Of a DNA stretch of 64,000 bases, positions 1 through 7,266 are shown one piece after another; position 1 is the first letter of the stretch, and each line of letters begins with the position of its first letter. The notes below the pieces were generated by a model. It had not been told where the DNA came from and did not search any database. It was given only the letters and a program-made list of their open reading frames with translations. The position numbers and the translations under genes are program-made. The DNA is from Castellaniella sp034675905 (GTDB taxonomy: Bacteria; Pseudomonadota; Gammaproteobacteria; Burkholderiales; Burkholderiaceae_B), in the NCBI RefSeq assembly GCF_034675905.1, contig NZ_JAUCCV010000002.1, positions 62,001-126,000 of the forward strand. Direction: 5' to 3'.

Positions 1-318
1 ATTGATTAGCAAAGTCTGGGTGGTTGCAGTTTATACCTGCAACCCCTAGGCGAAACTTTGCTTCTCCTCCACAGGGCCACCGCCTTCGGCGAAAACAAAT
101 TACACGGTTTTTCCTTTTATACACGCGCACGCGCGAGGCAAAACAACCGGTCCTTTTCTTCCCAGCAAAGTCGTGATAACCCAGGCAAAGCAAGTCGTTC
201 GTTTTCAGGCAAGCCAACCAGGCGCGGGACAGAAAAAGTTATCTCGCTTCTGGCACCTGATGTCCGCCCCTCCCCGCCCATACTGTGATTATTCCAAAAC
301 AACATCACGGTAAACATC
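1..318. other. Left-edge stretch without a convincing gene
   Basis: Short open frames here are not gene-like. The only structure seen is a perfect 8-bp inverted repeat with a 7-nt centre (GGTTGCAG at 22-29, CTGCAACC at 37-44), which could be an operator or a weak terminator of a gene left of the window. GTGATAAC (about 172) and GTTATC (about 239) words also occur; similar words end the inverted-repeat element at 10573 and 45645. Confidence 0.4.
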
Positions 319-507
319 ATGCAAGAAATCACGAACTTCAAGCACATTGAAGAACTGCACGAAGACGGGCAATGCAACCATCGGTTTTTCGTTATCGCTG
401 GCAAGCTCTATGAAGTCCACAACCTGCCCTACCACACCGGGATGCACAATGTCGTCGAAGTGTATGACCTGGGCGAAGACGCTTTTAACTTCGGGATGCA
501 CTGCTGA
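319..507 (+). CDS. Small hypothetical phage protein (62 aa)
   Basis: A 62-residue acidic, His-containing protein. No family is recognised, and no membrane segment or signal peptide is visible. The ATG follows the sequence ggtaaac, so the ribosome site is weak. Its stop codon overlaps the start of the next small frame as TGATG (505-509), a translational-coupling arrangement that supports a real gene pair. The residue mix is protein-like, unlike the shadow frames around it. Function unknown. Confidence 0.45.
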   Translation: MQEITNFKHIEELHEDGQCNHRFFVIAGKLYEVHNLPYHTGMHNVVEVYDLGEDAFNFGMHC

Positions 508-640
508 TGTGCGCGGGCTTCAAATACGGGGAAAGCTTCATCATCGCGTATGACTTCGGGAAGACTACAAATCGCGGGATGAATTCGTTATCGAACTGCT
601 GTCGAAAGAACTTCGGGAATTTGACTCAGGTCTGAATTAA
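507..640 (+). pseudogene. Possible frameshifted small ORF
   Basis: The frame starting at ATG 507 reads MCAGFKYGESFIIAYDFG and then becomes atypical before a TGA at 633-635. The frame shifted by two reads EDYKSRDEFVIELLSKEL... to TAA at 638-640, which looks like ordinary helical protein. A one-base change near 555-565 would join the two into a protein of about 43 residues. This may be a real frameshift, a sequencing error, or chance. Confidence 0.25.
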
Positions 641-660
641 CCCACCCAGAAACGAAAAAT

Positions 661-682
661 AAGCCCCTTCTTGGGCTTTTTT
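661..682 (+). terminator. Rho-independent terminator
   Basis: AAGCCC and GGGCTT form a stem around a short loop, followed directly by a run of six T. It closes the small gene pair at 319-640. Confidence 0.75.
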
Positions 683-933
683 CATGCTTCCCTATACCGA
701 CCTAGCCACCTACCTCCCGGAACGCTTAAAACGCCCCTAATCGAGGCGTGATAACTCAGGGGCCTTCTTCCCGCCGCTTTCCTTTGTTCGTTTCGGTCCT
801 GGTTCAGACCCACCGAATCGACGGCGCGTATTCGGCCAGAAGGCTGTTCGGCTATACGGCTGGAAAATGGTTCAAGGCGCGCCTGCCCGCTTCCCCTGCG
901 CGGGACGGGCGAAACGCGGGTTTTCCCTGATGA
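683..933. other. Non-coding stretch with 12-bp direct repeats at its right edge
   Basis: No gene is supported here. A weak stem (ACGCC/GGCGT, about 731-750) is present. The right part begins the repeat array described at 917-970. Confidence 0.4.
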
Positions 934-970
934 TTATTCGGGTTTTCCCTTACCGCTACGGGTTTTCCCT
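917..970. repeat. Three 12-bp direct repeats (CGGGTTTTCCCT)
   Basis: Identical copies lie at 917-928, 939-950 and 959-970, spaced 22 and 20 bp apart, about two helical turns. The second and third fall inside the 3' end of the minus-strand gene at 934-1251, where they encode Gly/Lys-rich residues. The first lies beyond its stop. The spacing on one DNA face is iteron-like, so a replication or partition site is possible; coding repetition is the alternative. Confidence 0.5.
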
Positions 971-1251
971 GACCCGATCTGGGCTAATAGGGTTCGTTTA
1001 TCGTCTTCTGACAACGATAGCAGCACTTTATCGGCGCTTGAAAGCTTGCTGGGTCCCGGTTTGCCCAGCGGGTAACGATCATCAGCGACCGGGATTAGCT
1101 TGCTGATGATCGCGTCAGCGCGATCGCTGTCGATTAAAGACAGCGCGGTAATGATGCGCCCGACCGAAACCCCATGTCGGGCGCTGATCGCGCCAAGCGT
1201 TTCAATTACCGGGACTGGTAAGCGCAGATTGATTGATTTGTATTGCGTCAT
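934..1251 (-). CDS. Ribbon-helix-helix-like DNA-binding protein (105 aa)
   Basis: The N-terminus (YKSINLRLPVPVIETLGAIS, then ARHGVSVGRIITAL) has the short beta strand and two helices of an RHH/CopG-type fold. The C-terminus is basic (GKTRSGKGKPE). Starts at 1341 and 1284 are also open; the ATG at 1251 was chosen because the RHH strand begins just after it. The divergent region ahead holds four TTGTATGC boxes, as expected of an autoregulator. A DNA-binding role is inferred from the fold pattern only. Confidence 0.55.
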   Translation of the reverse strand: MTQYKSINLRLPVPVIETLGAISARHGVSVGRIITALSLIDSDRADAIISKLIPVADDRYPLGKPGPSKLSSADKVLLSLSEDDKRTLLAQIGSGKTRSGKGKPE

Positions 1252-1253
1252 AG

Positions 1254-1447
1254 TTGTATGCCATATGTTGTTGTATGCGCTCATTATAGTGATGCGCGAA
1301 CAATGATCGGTGGCATACGTATTTATCTGCGCCCATACCATTGTATGCGCTTACAACATTTTACAAACGATACAGGTTGAAATGCGCCCAGGTAGATAAA
1401 TACGCGTATGATGTTAAACATGCACTCAACGATATAGGTGCATACAA
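1254..1447. promoter_or_regulatory. Divergent control region with four TTGTATGC boxes
   Basis: TTGTATGC occurs at 1254-1261, 1271-1278 and 1341-1348, and inverted (GCATACAA) at 1440-1447. This is the gap between the RHH-like gene (minus) and the 249-aa gene (plus). The first two boxes are 17 bp apart. Likely operators of the RHH-like protein, by position. Confidence 0.5.
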
Positions 1448-1470
1448 CATAACTTCCATAGGTGAACATC

Positions 1471-2220
1471 ATGACTAAGCAAGCCAAAACCCAAGCCCCG
1501 AAGACCAGCGCCAAAGCGACCCCGAAAAAGCCCGCGCACATCAGCATTGAAACGATCAAATCGCAGCTGTCGCAAGCCATCACGCAAGCAAACGCGAATT
1601 ACCTTGCTCGCAGCAAGAAACCGAACTTGGGCGAAGACGGTCTGAACCCGAACATACGCGAAGCGCTGGCGCTGATCCAGTCGATTACCGATGCGCAATA
1701 CAAGGTTTTGCGCGACGATTTTGAAATGAATTTCGACCTGATTGCAAAAAATTTCAGCACTACGGGCGACATTAAAAACCCGCTTCGTGCCCCGCTTTTC
1801 ATGGCTTTTATGGCGTCAGGTGATGCGGGATACCTTCGCGCTAGTGCCAAAACCGCCCTGCTGGCTTTCGCTAGTGCAATTTGTGGGGCAAAGACCCGCG
1901 CGGGCATCATGTTTTCCCTGACCGGGAAAGCGCATGGTAAAGCGTCTGATCCAGCGATTGATAATCCCGGTTACGAGCAAGCAAGTAAGCTTGTTGACCT
2001 GTTGAATGACGGTCGCATGAATAAGCTTCAGCCATCTACTGCGCTTCGTCAGATTGAAGTCGCCATGGGTGATACGGGCATTTTCCCGACGCTGGGCATG
2101 GCAAAACCCATGGCACGTAACGGGATTGCGGGGGAATTCATCCCATGCCCCGCGACGCTGGCGTTGCAAGCCATGATTGCCAGCGCATCAAACGGTCTGA
2201 TTGAACAATGGGCTAAATAA
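1471..2220 (+). CDS. Hypothetical phage protein (249 aa)
   Basis: Not recognised. The first 30 residues are Lys/Ala/Pro-rich and probably disordered. The remainder is mostly helical and carries Ala-rich stretches (LMAFMASGDAG, TALLAFASAICGAK). There is no clear membrane segment. The ATG at 1471 has AGGTG about nine bases upstream; a GTG at 1462 is also in frame. It is transcribed away from the RHH-like gene and followed by a 73-aa gene 51 bp downstream, probably in one transcript. The pair could belong to a replication or maintenance module given the repeats nearby, but no sequence motif shows this. Confidence 0.65.
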   Translation: MTKQAKTQAPKTSAKATPKKPAHISIETIKSQLSQAITQANANYLARSKKPNLGEDGLNPNIREALALIQSITDAQYKVLRDDFEMNFDLIAKNFSTTGDIKNPLRAPLFMAFMASGDAGYLRASAKTALLAFASAICGAKTRAGIMFSLTGKAHGKASDPAIDNPGYEQASKLVDLLNDGRMNKLQPSTALRQIEVAMGDTGIFPTLGMAKPMARNGIAGEFIPCPATLALQAMIASASNGLIEQWAK

Positions 2221-2271
2221 TTAACGATAACCGGGCGGGGCAAACCCGCCCGCATCCAAAAGGTAAACACT

Positions 2272-2493
2272 ATGAAAATGCAATTCGATGTTCAAACCGC
2301 GCTGAAATCTTCTCGCGCTGCAACAATTCCCGCAAAGCTCATTACCCGCACGGTAACGCTGGGCGGGGTAACGAGCATCACGACGCGTAAAGGGCATGAC
2401 ATCACGCGCATCATTGATGATATGAGCGCATGGTCTGATGATGTATGCGACATGCCCGATATGGCTGATGGCATGATTCAGATAGCACAATGA
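2272..2493 (+). CDS. Small hypothetical protein (73 aa)
   Basis: The ATG is preceded by AAAAGG at good distance. The middle is rich in Thr and beta-branched residues, and the tail is acidic and Met/Asp-rich (DDMSAWSDDVCDMPDMADGM). No family is recognised. It is probably co-transcribed with the 249-aa gene upstream, and an 11-bp inverted repeat follows its stop. Confidence 0.6.
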   Translation: MKMQFDVQTALKSSRAATIPAKLITRTVTLGGVTSITTRKGHDITRIIDDMSAWSDDVCDMPDMADGMIQIAQ

Positions 2494-2501
2494 CGCGGGA
2501 C

Positions 2502-2532
2502 GATACCCGATAGGGATAACTTATCGGGTATC
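2502..2532. terminator. Perfect 11-bp inverted repeat between convergent genes
   Basis: GATACCCGATA (2502-2512) and TATCGGGTATC (2522-2532) are separated by 9 nt. They lie between the end of the plus-strand gene at 2493 and the end of the minus-strand operon at 2741. There is no T-run, so this may be a bidirectional terminator or a protein-binding site. Confidence 0.5.
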
Positions 2533-2624
2533 AGATTTGATAGGGACTGTCAGGGTAAGGGACCTTAGACAGGAGACGCTGGGGGTGGGATGGCCTTCCC
2601 GCCGTTTTTCCGAAAATTCGACCC

Positions 2625-2733
2625 ATCCTTACGTTTCAGACCCCCAAGCATAAGGCAGAACCGTTTTTCCGGTTCCCAAGTCATCCTTACGTTTCAGAAC
2701 TGCATCCTTACCTTTTCTAGGTTCGATCCTTAC
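2625..2733. repeat. Four ATCCTTAC direct repeats
   Basis: Copies lie at 2625-2632, 2683-2690, 2704-2711 and 2726-2733. The last three are spaced 21 and 22 bp, one face of the helix. Two copies extend to ATCCTTACGTTTCAGA, and a CCGTTTTTCCG word is also repeated between them. No gene occupies 2494-2740. Candidate replication origin or regulator array. Confidence 0.5.
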
Positions 2734-2740
2734 GTATTGA

Positions 2741-3130
2741 CTACCACAACCCCCACAGAGGGTTCAGCGCAGATACTGCGTCGTTTTTGAGTGGCAGGGG
2801 ATCAACCCCCAAGTGAACTTCGCACACTCCCTGCACTATATCGACGCTGCCTGTGACGCGCTGCAGTGCAGTGTATGGCGAACAGCCATCAAACGGGGCT
2901 TCGCTATCCAGATAGCAGATTTTCTCTCTGTCAAAATGCAGACTGCCCTGGTAAATCATCATGACGTGTCCGTCGCGAACAATCGTCACTGACCCGTCGC
3001 CATACACGAGCGCGCGAACAGGTTCTTCGCTTGGAATCTCGAACGTCTTCTGTTTGTCGCCCTCAAAGACCTTCAGTTGCTTAATTGGAAATGCGCCCAC
3101 CAGATCGTCAGAATCCATTTTGGGGTTCAC
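2741..3130 (-). CDS. Hypothetical protein with C-terminal WGLW tag (129 aa)
   Basis: Last gene of the minus-strand operon. It is beta-rich with alternating hydrophobic residues, and no family is recognised. It ends AVSALNPLWGLW, the degenerate member of a tail shared by five consecutive proteins. The likely start is the GTG at 3130, whose GTGA overlaps the upstream stop. GGGGG in the upstream gene's Trp-Gly codons lies five bases ahead and could serve as its Shine-Dalgarno. An ATG at 3118 is the alternative. The size resembles the next two genes upstream, so distant paralogy is possible. Confidence 0.65.
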   Translation of the reverse strand: MNPKMDSDDLVGAFPIKQLKVFEGDKQKTFEIPSEEPVRALVYGDGSVTIVRDGHVMMIYQGSLHFDREKICYLDSEAPFDGCSPYTALQRVTGSVDIVQGVCEVHLGVDPLPLKNDAVSALNPLWGLW

Positions 3131-3483
3131 CACGACCCCCACTGCGCGCTTTGCGCTGACTCGGGCGTGAATGTGACCTTTTGCGTGGGCGCAGCGACAC
3201 TTACCAAGTTGATCTGAAGCATCGTGCGGTTGGTGTCGAGAAATTTGCCTTTGACGCCATCAAGACGAAATTGCAGGTTTGCGTCGTTTACGTATTCAGT
3301 CATGTCGTGGCAAACAAACGCGCGCTCTTTTCTGTTCTTGGGAACCACGATTCTGACGAAGCACCCAAGCTTTTCGATTGAGTATCTCTTGAAGCCATGC
3401 TCTACGACGGTGTATTTCGATGGCGAAGCGAGCGTCATAAGGGGTTGGCCATCCAGTAGAACGGTGATTTGTTCGACGCTCAC
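3127..3483 (-). CDS. Hypothetical protein with C-terminal WGSW tag (118 aa)
   Basis: Second-to-last gene of the operon. It has a beta-rich pattern (ITVLLDGQPLMTL, CFVRIVVPK) and no recognised family. It ends TPESAQSAQWGSW, matching the ES-A/S...WGxW tail of its neighbours. There is no ATG near the 5' end; the GTG at 3483 overlaps the previous stop as GTGA, with GGGGG five bases ahead. The tag codons and junction are nearly identical in DNA at 3127-3142 and 3480-3495, which may reflect selection on both the tag and the downstream ribosome site. Confidence 0.65.
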   Translation of the reverse strand: MSVEQITVLLDGQPLMTLASPSKYTVVEHGFKRYSIEKLGCFVRIVVPKNRKERAFVCHDMTEYVNDANLQFRLDGVKGKFLDTNRTMLQINLVSVAAPTQKVTFTPESAQSAQWGSW

Positions 3484-3860
3484 CACGACCCCCACCGCAT
3501 GTCATGCGCTGACTCGGGCGCATACTGCGCCGTCACTTTCGTGGGCGCTTGCTGCGGGTTGTCGACGAACACATATAGCGTGGTGCCATTCAGGGTCGCT
3601 CGAACGTGGTGAAGCAACAGGGATTCGAATTTCACGGGCGAAGCGTCTTCTTTGGGGTCCCAAGACCAAGACGACGCTTCGCCCAAAAGCGCCATTCGCA
3701 TCGGCGCACCCCGTCGATCAACGACCGACCATCTGGCGTCTTGGTGTCTTTTTGCGACCGCGTCTGGGACTTTTAATTCTTGCTTTTGCGCGAAAGCGCC
3801 ATCAACTTCGTTGACGACGACGATCTTGGCTATTGGGTATGCCCGATCCATCGCGTTCAC
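3480..3860 (-). CDS. Hypothetical protein with C-terminal WGSW tag (126 aa)
   Basis: Third of the four small tagged proteins. It contains AYPIAKIVVVNEVDG near the N-terminus and a Trp-rich middle (SSWSWDPKED); no family is recognised. It ends YAPESAHDMRWGSW. A start at GTG 3860 (GTGA overlap with the upstream stop) or ATG 3851 is possible, and the choice does not affect the tag. Its length and the tail sequence (QAPTKVTAQYAPESA compared with APTQKVTFTPESA in the next gene) suggest that these two are related. Confidence 0.65.
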   Translation of the reverse strand: MNAMDRAYPIAKIVVVNEVDGAFAQKQELKVPDAVAKRHQDARWSVVDRRGAPMRMALLGEASSWSWDPKEDASPVKFESLLLHHVRATLNGTTLYVFVDNPQQAPTKVTAQYAPESAHDMRWGSW

Positions 3861-4246
3861 CACGTCCCCCACAAGGGGTCTTTGGACGATTCTGGCGCAT
3901 CGCCTGCACGCTCCTGTTCAACACCCGCAGCGGGCAAGCTGAATGATATGGGGTCTCCCCAGTCGTCAGTCGACTTTGCGCCAGATTTCAGAAACGCGCT
4001 CAGCCCCGCAGCAAGCTTTTTGCTGGTTGCAGACGATACGGGGGCTCCATCCCAGGGGGTGGGCGTGATGATTGATTTCATGGTTGCGGGCGTTGTGCTT
4101 GTTGACGCTGTTGTGGTGAATGTTGACGCTTTTTTATAGGAATACGTCATCATTTCATCCCTGAATTTTTCGAAGTCGTCGCTGCTTATGGTTAGGTTCT
4201 TGCCGAGCGCGTCCCAGTCGATGTTTTCGATTTTCTTGGTCGCCAT
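3857..4246 (-). CDS. Hypothetical Thr/Ser-rich protein with WGTW tag (129 aa)
   Basis: An acidic, helical N-terminus (IENIDWDALGKNLTISSDDF) leads into a low-complexity linker of Thr, Ser and Ala (about residues 45-65) and a C-terminal half with no recognised fold. It ends APESSKDPLWGTW, a clear copy of the shared tail. The ATG at 4246 overlaps the previous stop (TAATG). Its body is unlike the other tagged proteins, which argues that the tail is a portable module and not simple paralogy. Confidence 0.65.
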   Translation of the reverse strand: MATKKIENIDWDALGKNLTISSDDFEKFRDEMMTYSYKKASTFTTTASTSTTPATMKSIITPTPWDGAPVSSATSKKLAAGLSAFLKSGAKSTDDWGDPISFSLPAAGVEQERAGDAPESSKDPLWGTW

Positions 4247-4998
4247 TACCACGTTCCAAAAAGTGGGTTACTAGAGGACTCAATAACGAAAGGTTTTGAC
4301 TTCGCGTTCACCACATTGTCAAGAAACCTTTCTTCGTCGCACAACAGCACCAGTGGCTTGACCGCGTCAGGGTGCGTCATATACGCAATGACGGGGGTGC
4401 GAATTCCAAATGTCAGTTGGTCCCAATCGAGTTCGCGTTCGAGCGCGCGAATGTTCGTATCTTTTGGCGATACCACAGATACGCACCAGTCATCCCTTTG
4501 CGGGATGGTGCCTATTACCGACCCCCTCTTTATGAAGAGGGGACGCGTCTGCTCTCTGTGCGTAAGCCCCCAAGCTGGCGGGACATCAAATAACTGAAGG
4601 GTGAGGGCGCGGGCGTAGAAGTCGCACGGCACAAACCCAGCAGCAACGAGTATGGCGATTGACTTTCCCGGTCTGCGCGCCCGCGACATCGTGGCGTTAT
4701 TCGCCACACATTCCATGCGCCTGGGGTCTAGAAGGCGAAGTTCAACGCGGTCTGCGATTTCGTTAATGATGGCACTGTTCAGACAGTGCTTCAGCGTGTA
4801 GCTCAAGTCTCCTGGGCACCCAATGCGTGTCAGGAATTTTTCTATTTCGAACCGGGAATCGGTCGCGAATAAAAATTCTTCGACGACGCTTCGCCACGGC
4901 AGTCCAACCCAGCGCTTGGTCGACTTGGAAGCTTCGGCGTTGATGTTGTGTGCGCAACGTCGCCCCAACCGTTCGATATATTCGTCTTCTTTCATCAT
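4246..4998 (-). CDS. Hypothetical 250-aa protein with C-terminal FGTW tag
   Basis: Largest of the tagged proteins and first after the helicase (10 bp downstream of it). It has a mixed alpha/beta pattern, including LLDPRRMECVANN, SIAILVAAGFVPCDFYARAL and a GTIPQRDDWCVSVVSPKD segment; no family is recognised. It ends VIESSSNPLFGTW, with Phe replacing the first Trp of the tail. Start is ATG 4998 or ATG 4995. Function unknown. The helicase immediately upstream suggests a role in DNA metabolism or take-over. Confidence 0.65.
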   Translation of the reverse strand: MMKEDEYIERLGRRCAHNINAEASKSTKRWVGLPWRSVVEEFLFATDSRFEIEKFLTRIGCPGDLSYTLKHCLNSAIINEIADRVELRLLDPRRMECVANNATMSRARRPGKSIAILVAAGFVPCDFYARALTLQLFDVPPAWGLTHREQTRPLFIKRGSVIGTIPQRDDWCVSVVSPKDTNIRALERELDWDQLTFGIRTPVIAYMTHPDAVKPLVLLCDEERFLDNVVNAKSKPFVIESSSNPLFGTW

Positions 4999-5008
4999 GG
5001 CTCAATTC

Positions 5009-6538
5009 TCAACACACCGCGTCGGCGCGCGTGAACCCCATGCCTGCGTAGTCGAAGTCGTCGACGATGTTTTCGCCAAATCCCGGCGTCGACTCAACCA
5101 ACGCTTTGCGCGTCTTGTAGTGTTTGTTCAGGTGCGTGTTGCCGGTGTCAGCGAAGTCAGCGACAAATGCAACGTTGGGGCCAAACTTCTTTGCCCGCAG
5201 TCCACGACCGATGCGCTGACGCAGTGCAACTTCCGCTTTTCCCCCACCAGCGAGAACGATGACCCCCACCGACGGGACGTCGACCCCCACGTCCAGAATA
5301 TTTGTGCCAATTAGCACATCAATGTCGCCCCGCCCTAGACGCGCCAGCGCTGCTTCACGCTCGTCTTGGTCGTCTGAACCCTGAATGAATTCCACACGCA
5401 TCCCCGCGCGCGTCAGCACGTCTTCCAGCAGCGCACCATGCTCCTTGCGCCCCACAAGAATCATCGTCGTCAGCTTGTATCTGGCGGCGCGCATGGCTTC
5501 GACCGCAATGCACTTGTTGCGGTAGTCGTAGTGGACAATGCCCAGTTCAACCGCGCGCTGCCAGGGTGTTGAGCGATAGAGCTTCGCTGCAGGCATGCGC
5601 AACTCGATGTATTTGAAGTAGGGTTTGGCCAAGATGCCCCGGTCAATCAGCAGCTTTTCGCTGACTTGGATGCCGACATGACCCGACGACGCCATGAGAC
5701 GCATGTTCGCCTCTTCGTCGTCTTTCATGAAGGGCGTCGCGGTCAGAGCCAGACGGTAATGCGCGTTGACGCAGTTGCGCATGATGTCGAAAAAGCTCTC
5801 GCCACTGACCTCATGGGCTTCTTCCAAGATGACCAGCTCGAAGCGCGACAGAATTTCAATCATCTTTTTCTGCTTGGCGCGCTGTTTTTCGTATTTTTCG
5901 CTTCCCGGTGACGTCTTCTCGGGATCAGGGTCTTTCAGCCACGCAGCGACGCTTTGCGTCATCGCGCAGGTGACCTCCTTTGACACCTGCAAGCTGCCGT
6001 CGCCCAGAATCGCGACCTTTTTGCCCATTTTCTTGAACTTCTTCGCCATCTGATACATCAGAACGCTGCGGGTTGTCAGAAAAAGCGTTGGGCGGTTGAT
6101 TCTGGCGACCGCCATTTGGGCGATTCGACTCTTGCCACCCCCGGTTGCGATTTGGGCGATCATTTGGCCGTGTCGCAGCAATAGGCGCACGGTTTCTGGT
6201 TGATAGTCGTAGCGGGGGTCGCCATTCCCGAACTCGTCGACAACGGGGTCTTCGGGACCGAGCGGTTCGGGCAACAGCTTCTTGACCATGCGAACCTGGA
6301 ACCCAGCTTTGGATAGCGCGACATGCACATATTGCACAAAGCCACGCGGGAAGGTTTGTGTCGCGTTATCAAAGAATGTTGAGCGACCATCCCAGCGGTG
6401 CGCCTTGAACGCAGCGGTGTGTTCAGCGCCTGCTTGCATATAGCTCAGTGCAGCCCGCACTTTTGATTGAGCTTCGTCTGAAGCCCCTACCAGTTTTGCA
6501 GTGACTGCGTTATATGCGACCGTGACTGTTTCTGACAT
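5009..6538 (-). CDS. SF2 DEAD/DEAH-type helicase (UvsW-like, 509 aa)
   Basis: All main superfamily-2 motifs are visible: motif I QIATGGGKS (about residue 135), Ia LFLTTRSVL, motif II LEEAHE, motif III LALTATP, motif IV region ILVGRKEH, V GTNILDVGVDVP and VI QRIGRGLR. The order and length match phage UvsW/RadD-like ATPases that unwind branched DNA in recombination-dependent replication. The N-terminal 100 residues hold a KAHRWDGRSTFFD stretch, a pattern seen before the helicase core in that group. It is first in the minus-strand operon, starting 66 bp from the divergent ParB-like gene, and unlike its operon partners it lacks the WGxW tail. Confidence 0.88.
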   Translation of the reverse strand: MSETVTVAYNAVTAKLVGASDEAQSKVRAALSYMQAGAEHTAAFKAHRWDGRSTFFDNATQTFPRGFVQYVHVALSKAGFQVRMVKKLLPEPLGPEDPVVDEFGNGDPRYDYQPETVRLLLRHGQMIAQIATGGGKSRIAQMAVARINRPTLFLTTRSVLMYQMAKKFKKMGKKVAILGDGSLQVSKEVTCAMTQSVAAWLKDPDPEKTSPGSEKYEKQRAKQKKMIEILSRFELVILEEAHEVSGESFFDIMRNCVNAHYRLALTATPFMKDDEEANMRLMASSGHVGIQVSEKLLIDRGILAKPYFKYIELRMPAAKLYRSTPWQRAVELGIVHYDYRNKCIAVEAMRAARYKLTTMILVGRKEHGALLEDVLTRAGMRVEFIQGSDDQDEREAALARLGRGDIDVLIGTNILDVGVDVPSVGVIVLAGGGKAEVALRQRIGRGLRAKKFGPNVAFVADFADTGNTHLNKHYKTRKALVESTPGFGENIVDDFDYAGMGFTRADAVC

Positions 6539-6574
6539 GTGACATTGCCTTAAGTATTTGAATCGGCTAACATT

Positions 6575-6594
6575 GTTAGTAACCGCTAACTAAC
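6575..6594 (+). promoter_or_regulatory. Dispersed 20-bp element, copy 1
   Basis: GTTAGTAACCGCTAACTAAC, containing the inverted repeat GTTAG/CTAAC. It lies in the divergent gap between the helicase operon and the first ParB-like gene, 10 bp before its start. Confidence 0.75.
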
Positions 6595-6603
6595 ATTCTA
6601 TCA

Positions 6604-7266
6604 ATGACCGGAAACCAAACGAGTTTAGTAATTCGCGACGTCACAATTGACGCGCTTCGTGCTAACCCATGGAATACAAACCGCGTCAGCCCAGAAAATG
6701 AAGCCAAGATCGAGGCAAGCATCAACCGCTTCGGCTTTATTCGCCCGTTGTTGGTGCGCACCACCGCTGACGGCCTGGAAATCCTCGGGGGGCAACACCG
6801 CTGGGAGATTGCTGCTCGACTGGGACTTGCCACGGTTCCGGTCATCGACATGGGCGCTCTGCCCGACAAGACCGCGAAAGAAATTGGCCTCGTTGACAAC
6901 GGTCGCTATGGCGAAGACGACACCTTGGAGCTTGCTGAGCTGTTGAAGGAACTTGGCAACCCCGACGATCTTGCTCAGTTCTTGCCATACACCGGGGCTG
7001 ATATTGAGCAGATTTTCTCGGCGACCGACATTGACCTAGAGTCCCTGGACATCCCAGAGCAGAAATTAAGCACCGAAGACCTGAGCGCAGCGATGGCTGC
7101 GCCAACAAGTCAGGTCATGCGCTTCAAGGTTCCGATTGGTGATGTGCCAATGGTCGAACGACTGATCGAAACCGCAATGAAAACGCAGGGCTTTACGAAG
7201 GGCGATTCGCTATCGAACGCCGGCGACGCCCTGGTCTACATCCTTCAGGGCCGCGCGCATGGCTAA
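6604..7266 (+). CDS. ParB/Srx-fold protein 1 (220 aa)
   Basis: The N-terminal half matches the ParB-like domain: a DALRANPWNTNRVS segment, repeated acidic helices, then IRPLLVR and the signature GGQHRWEIAARLG (about residues 61-73). It lacks the HTH and dimerisation parts of chromosomal ParB, so it belongs to the phage group in which the domain acts as an NTPase or nuclease-like accessory. It starts 10 bp after a dispersed element and overlaps the second ParB-like gene by 8 bp. Its place ahead of an ABC ATPase and a Mom-like gene suggests a DNA-modification role. Confidence 0.85.
   Translation: MTGNQTSLVIRDVTIDALRANPWNTNRVSPENEAKIEASINRFGFIRPLLVRTTADGLEILGGQHRWEIAARLGLATVPVIDMGALPDKTAKEIGLVDNGRYGEDDTLELAELLKELGNPDDLAQFLPYTGADIEQIFSATDIDLESLDIPEQKLSTEDLSAAMAAPTSQVMRFKVPIGDVPMVERLIETAMKTQGFTKGDSLSNAGDALVYILQGRAHG

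Noticed and set aside
58..288. 76-aa frame at the left edge
   Set aside because: Ser/Arg-rich with no ribosome site; reads as random translation of non-coding DNA.
3857..3872. 16-bp overlaps of the tagged genes as true long gene overlaps
   Set aside because: The overlap arises from extending ORFs to an upstream GTG; starts at the GTGA junction or at downstream ATGs fit better.
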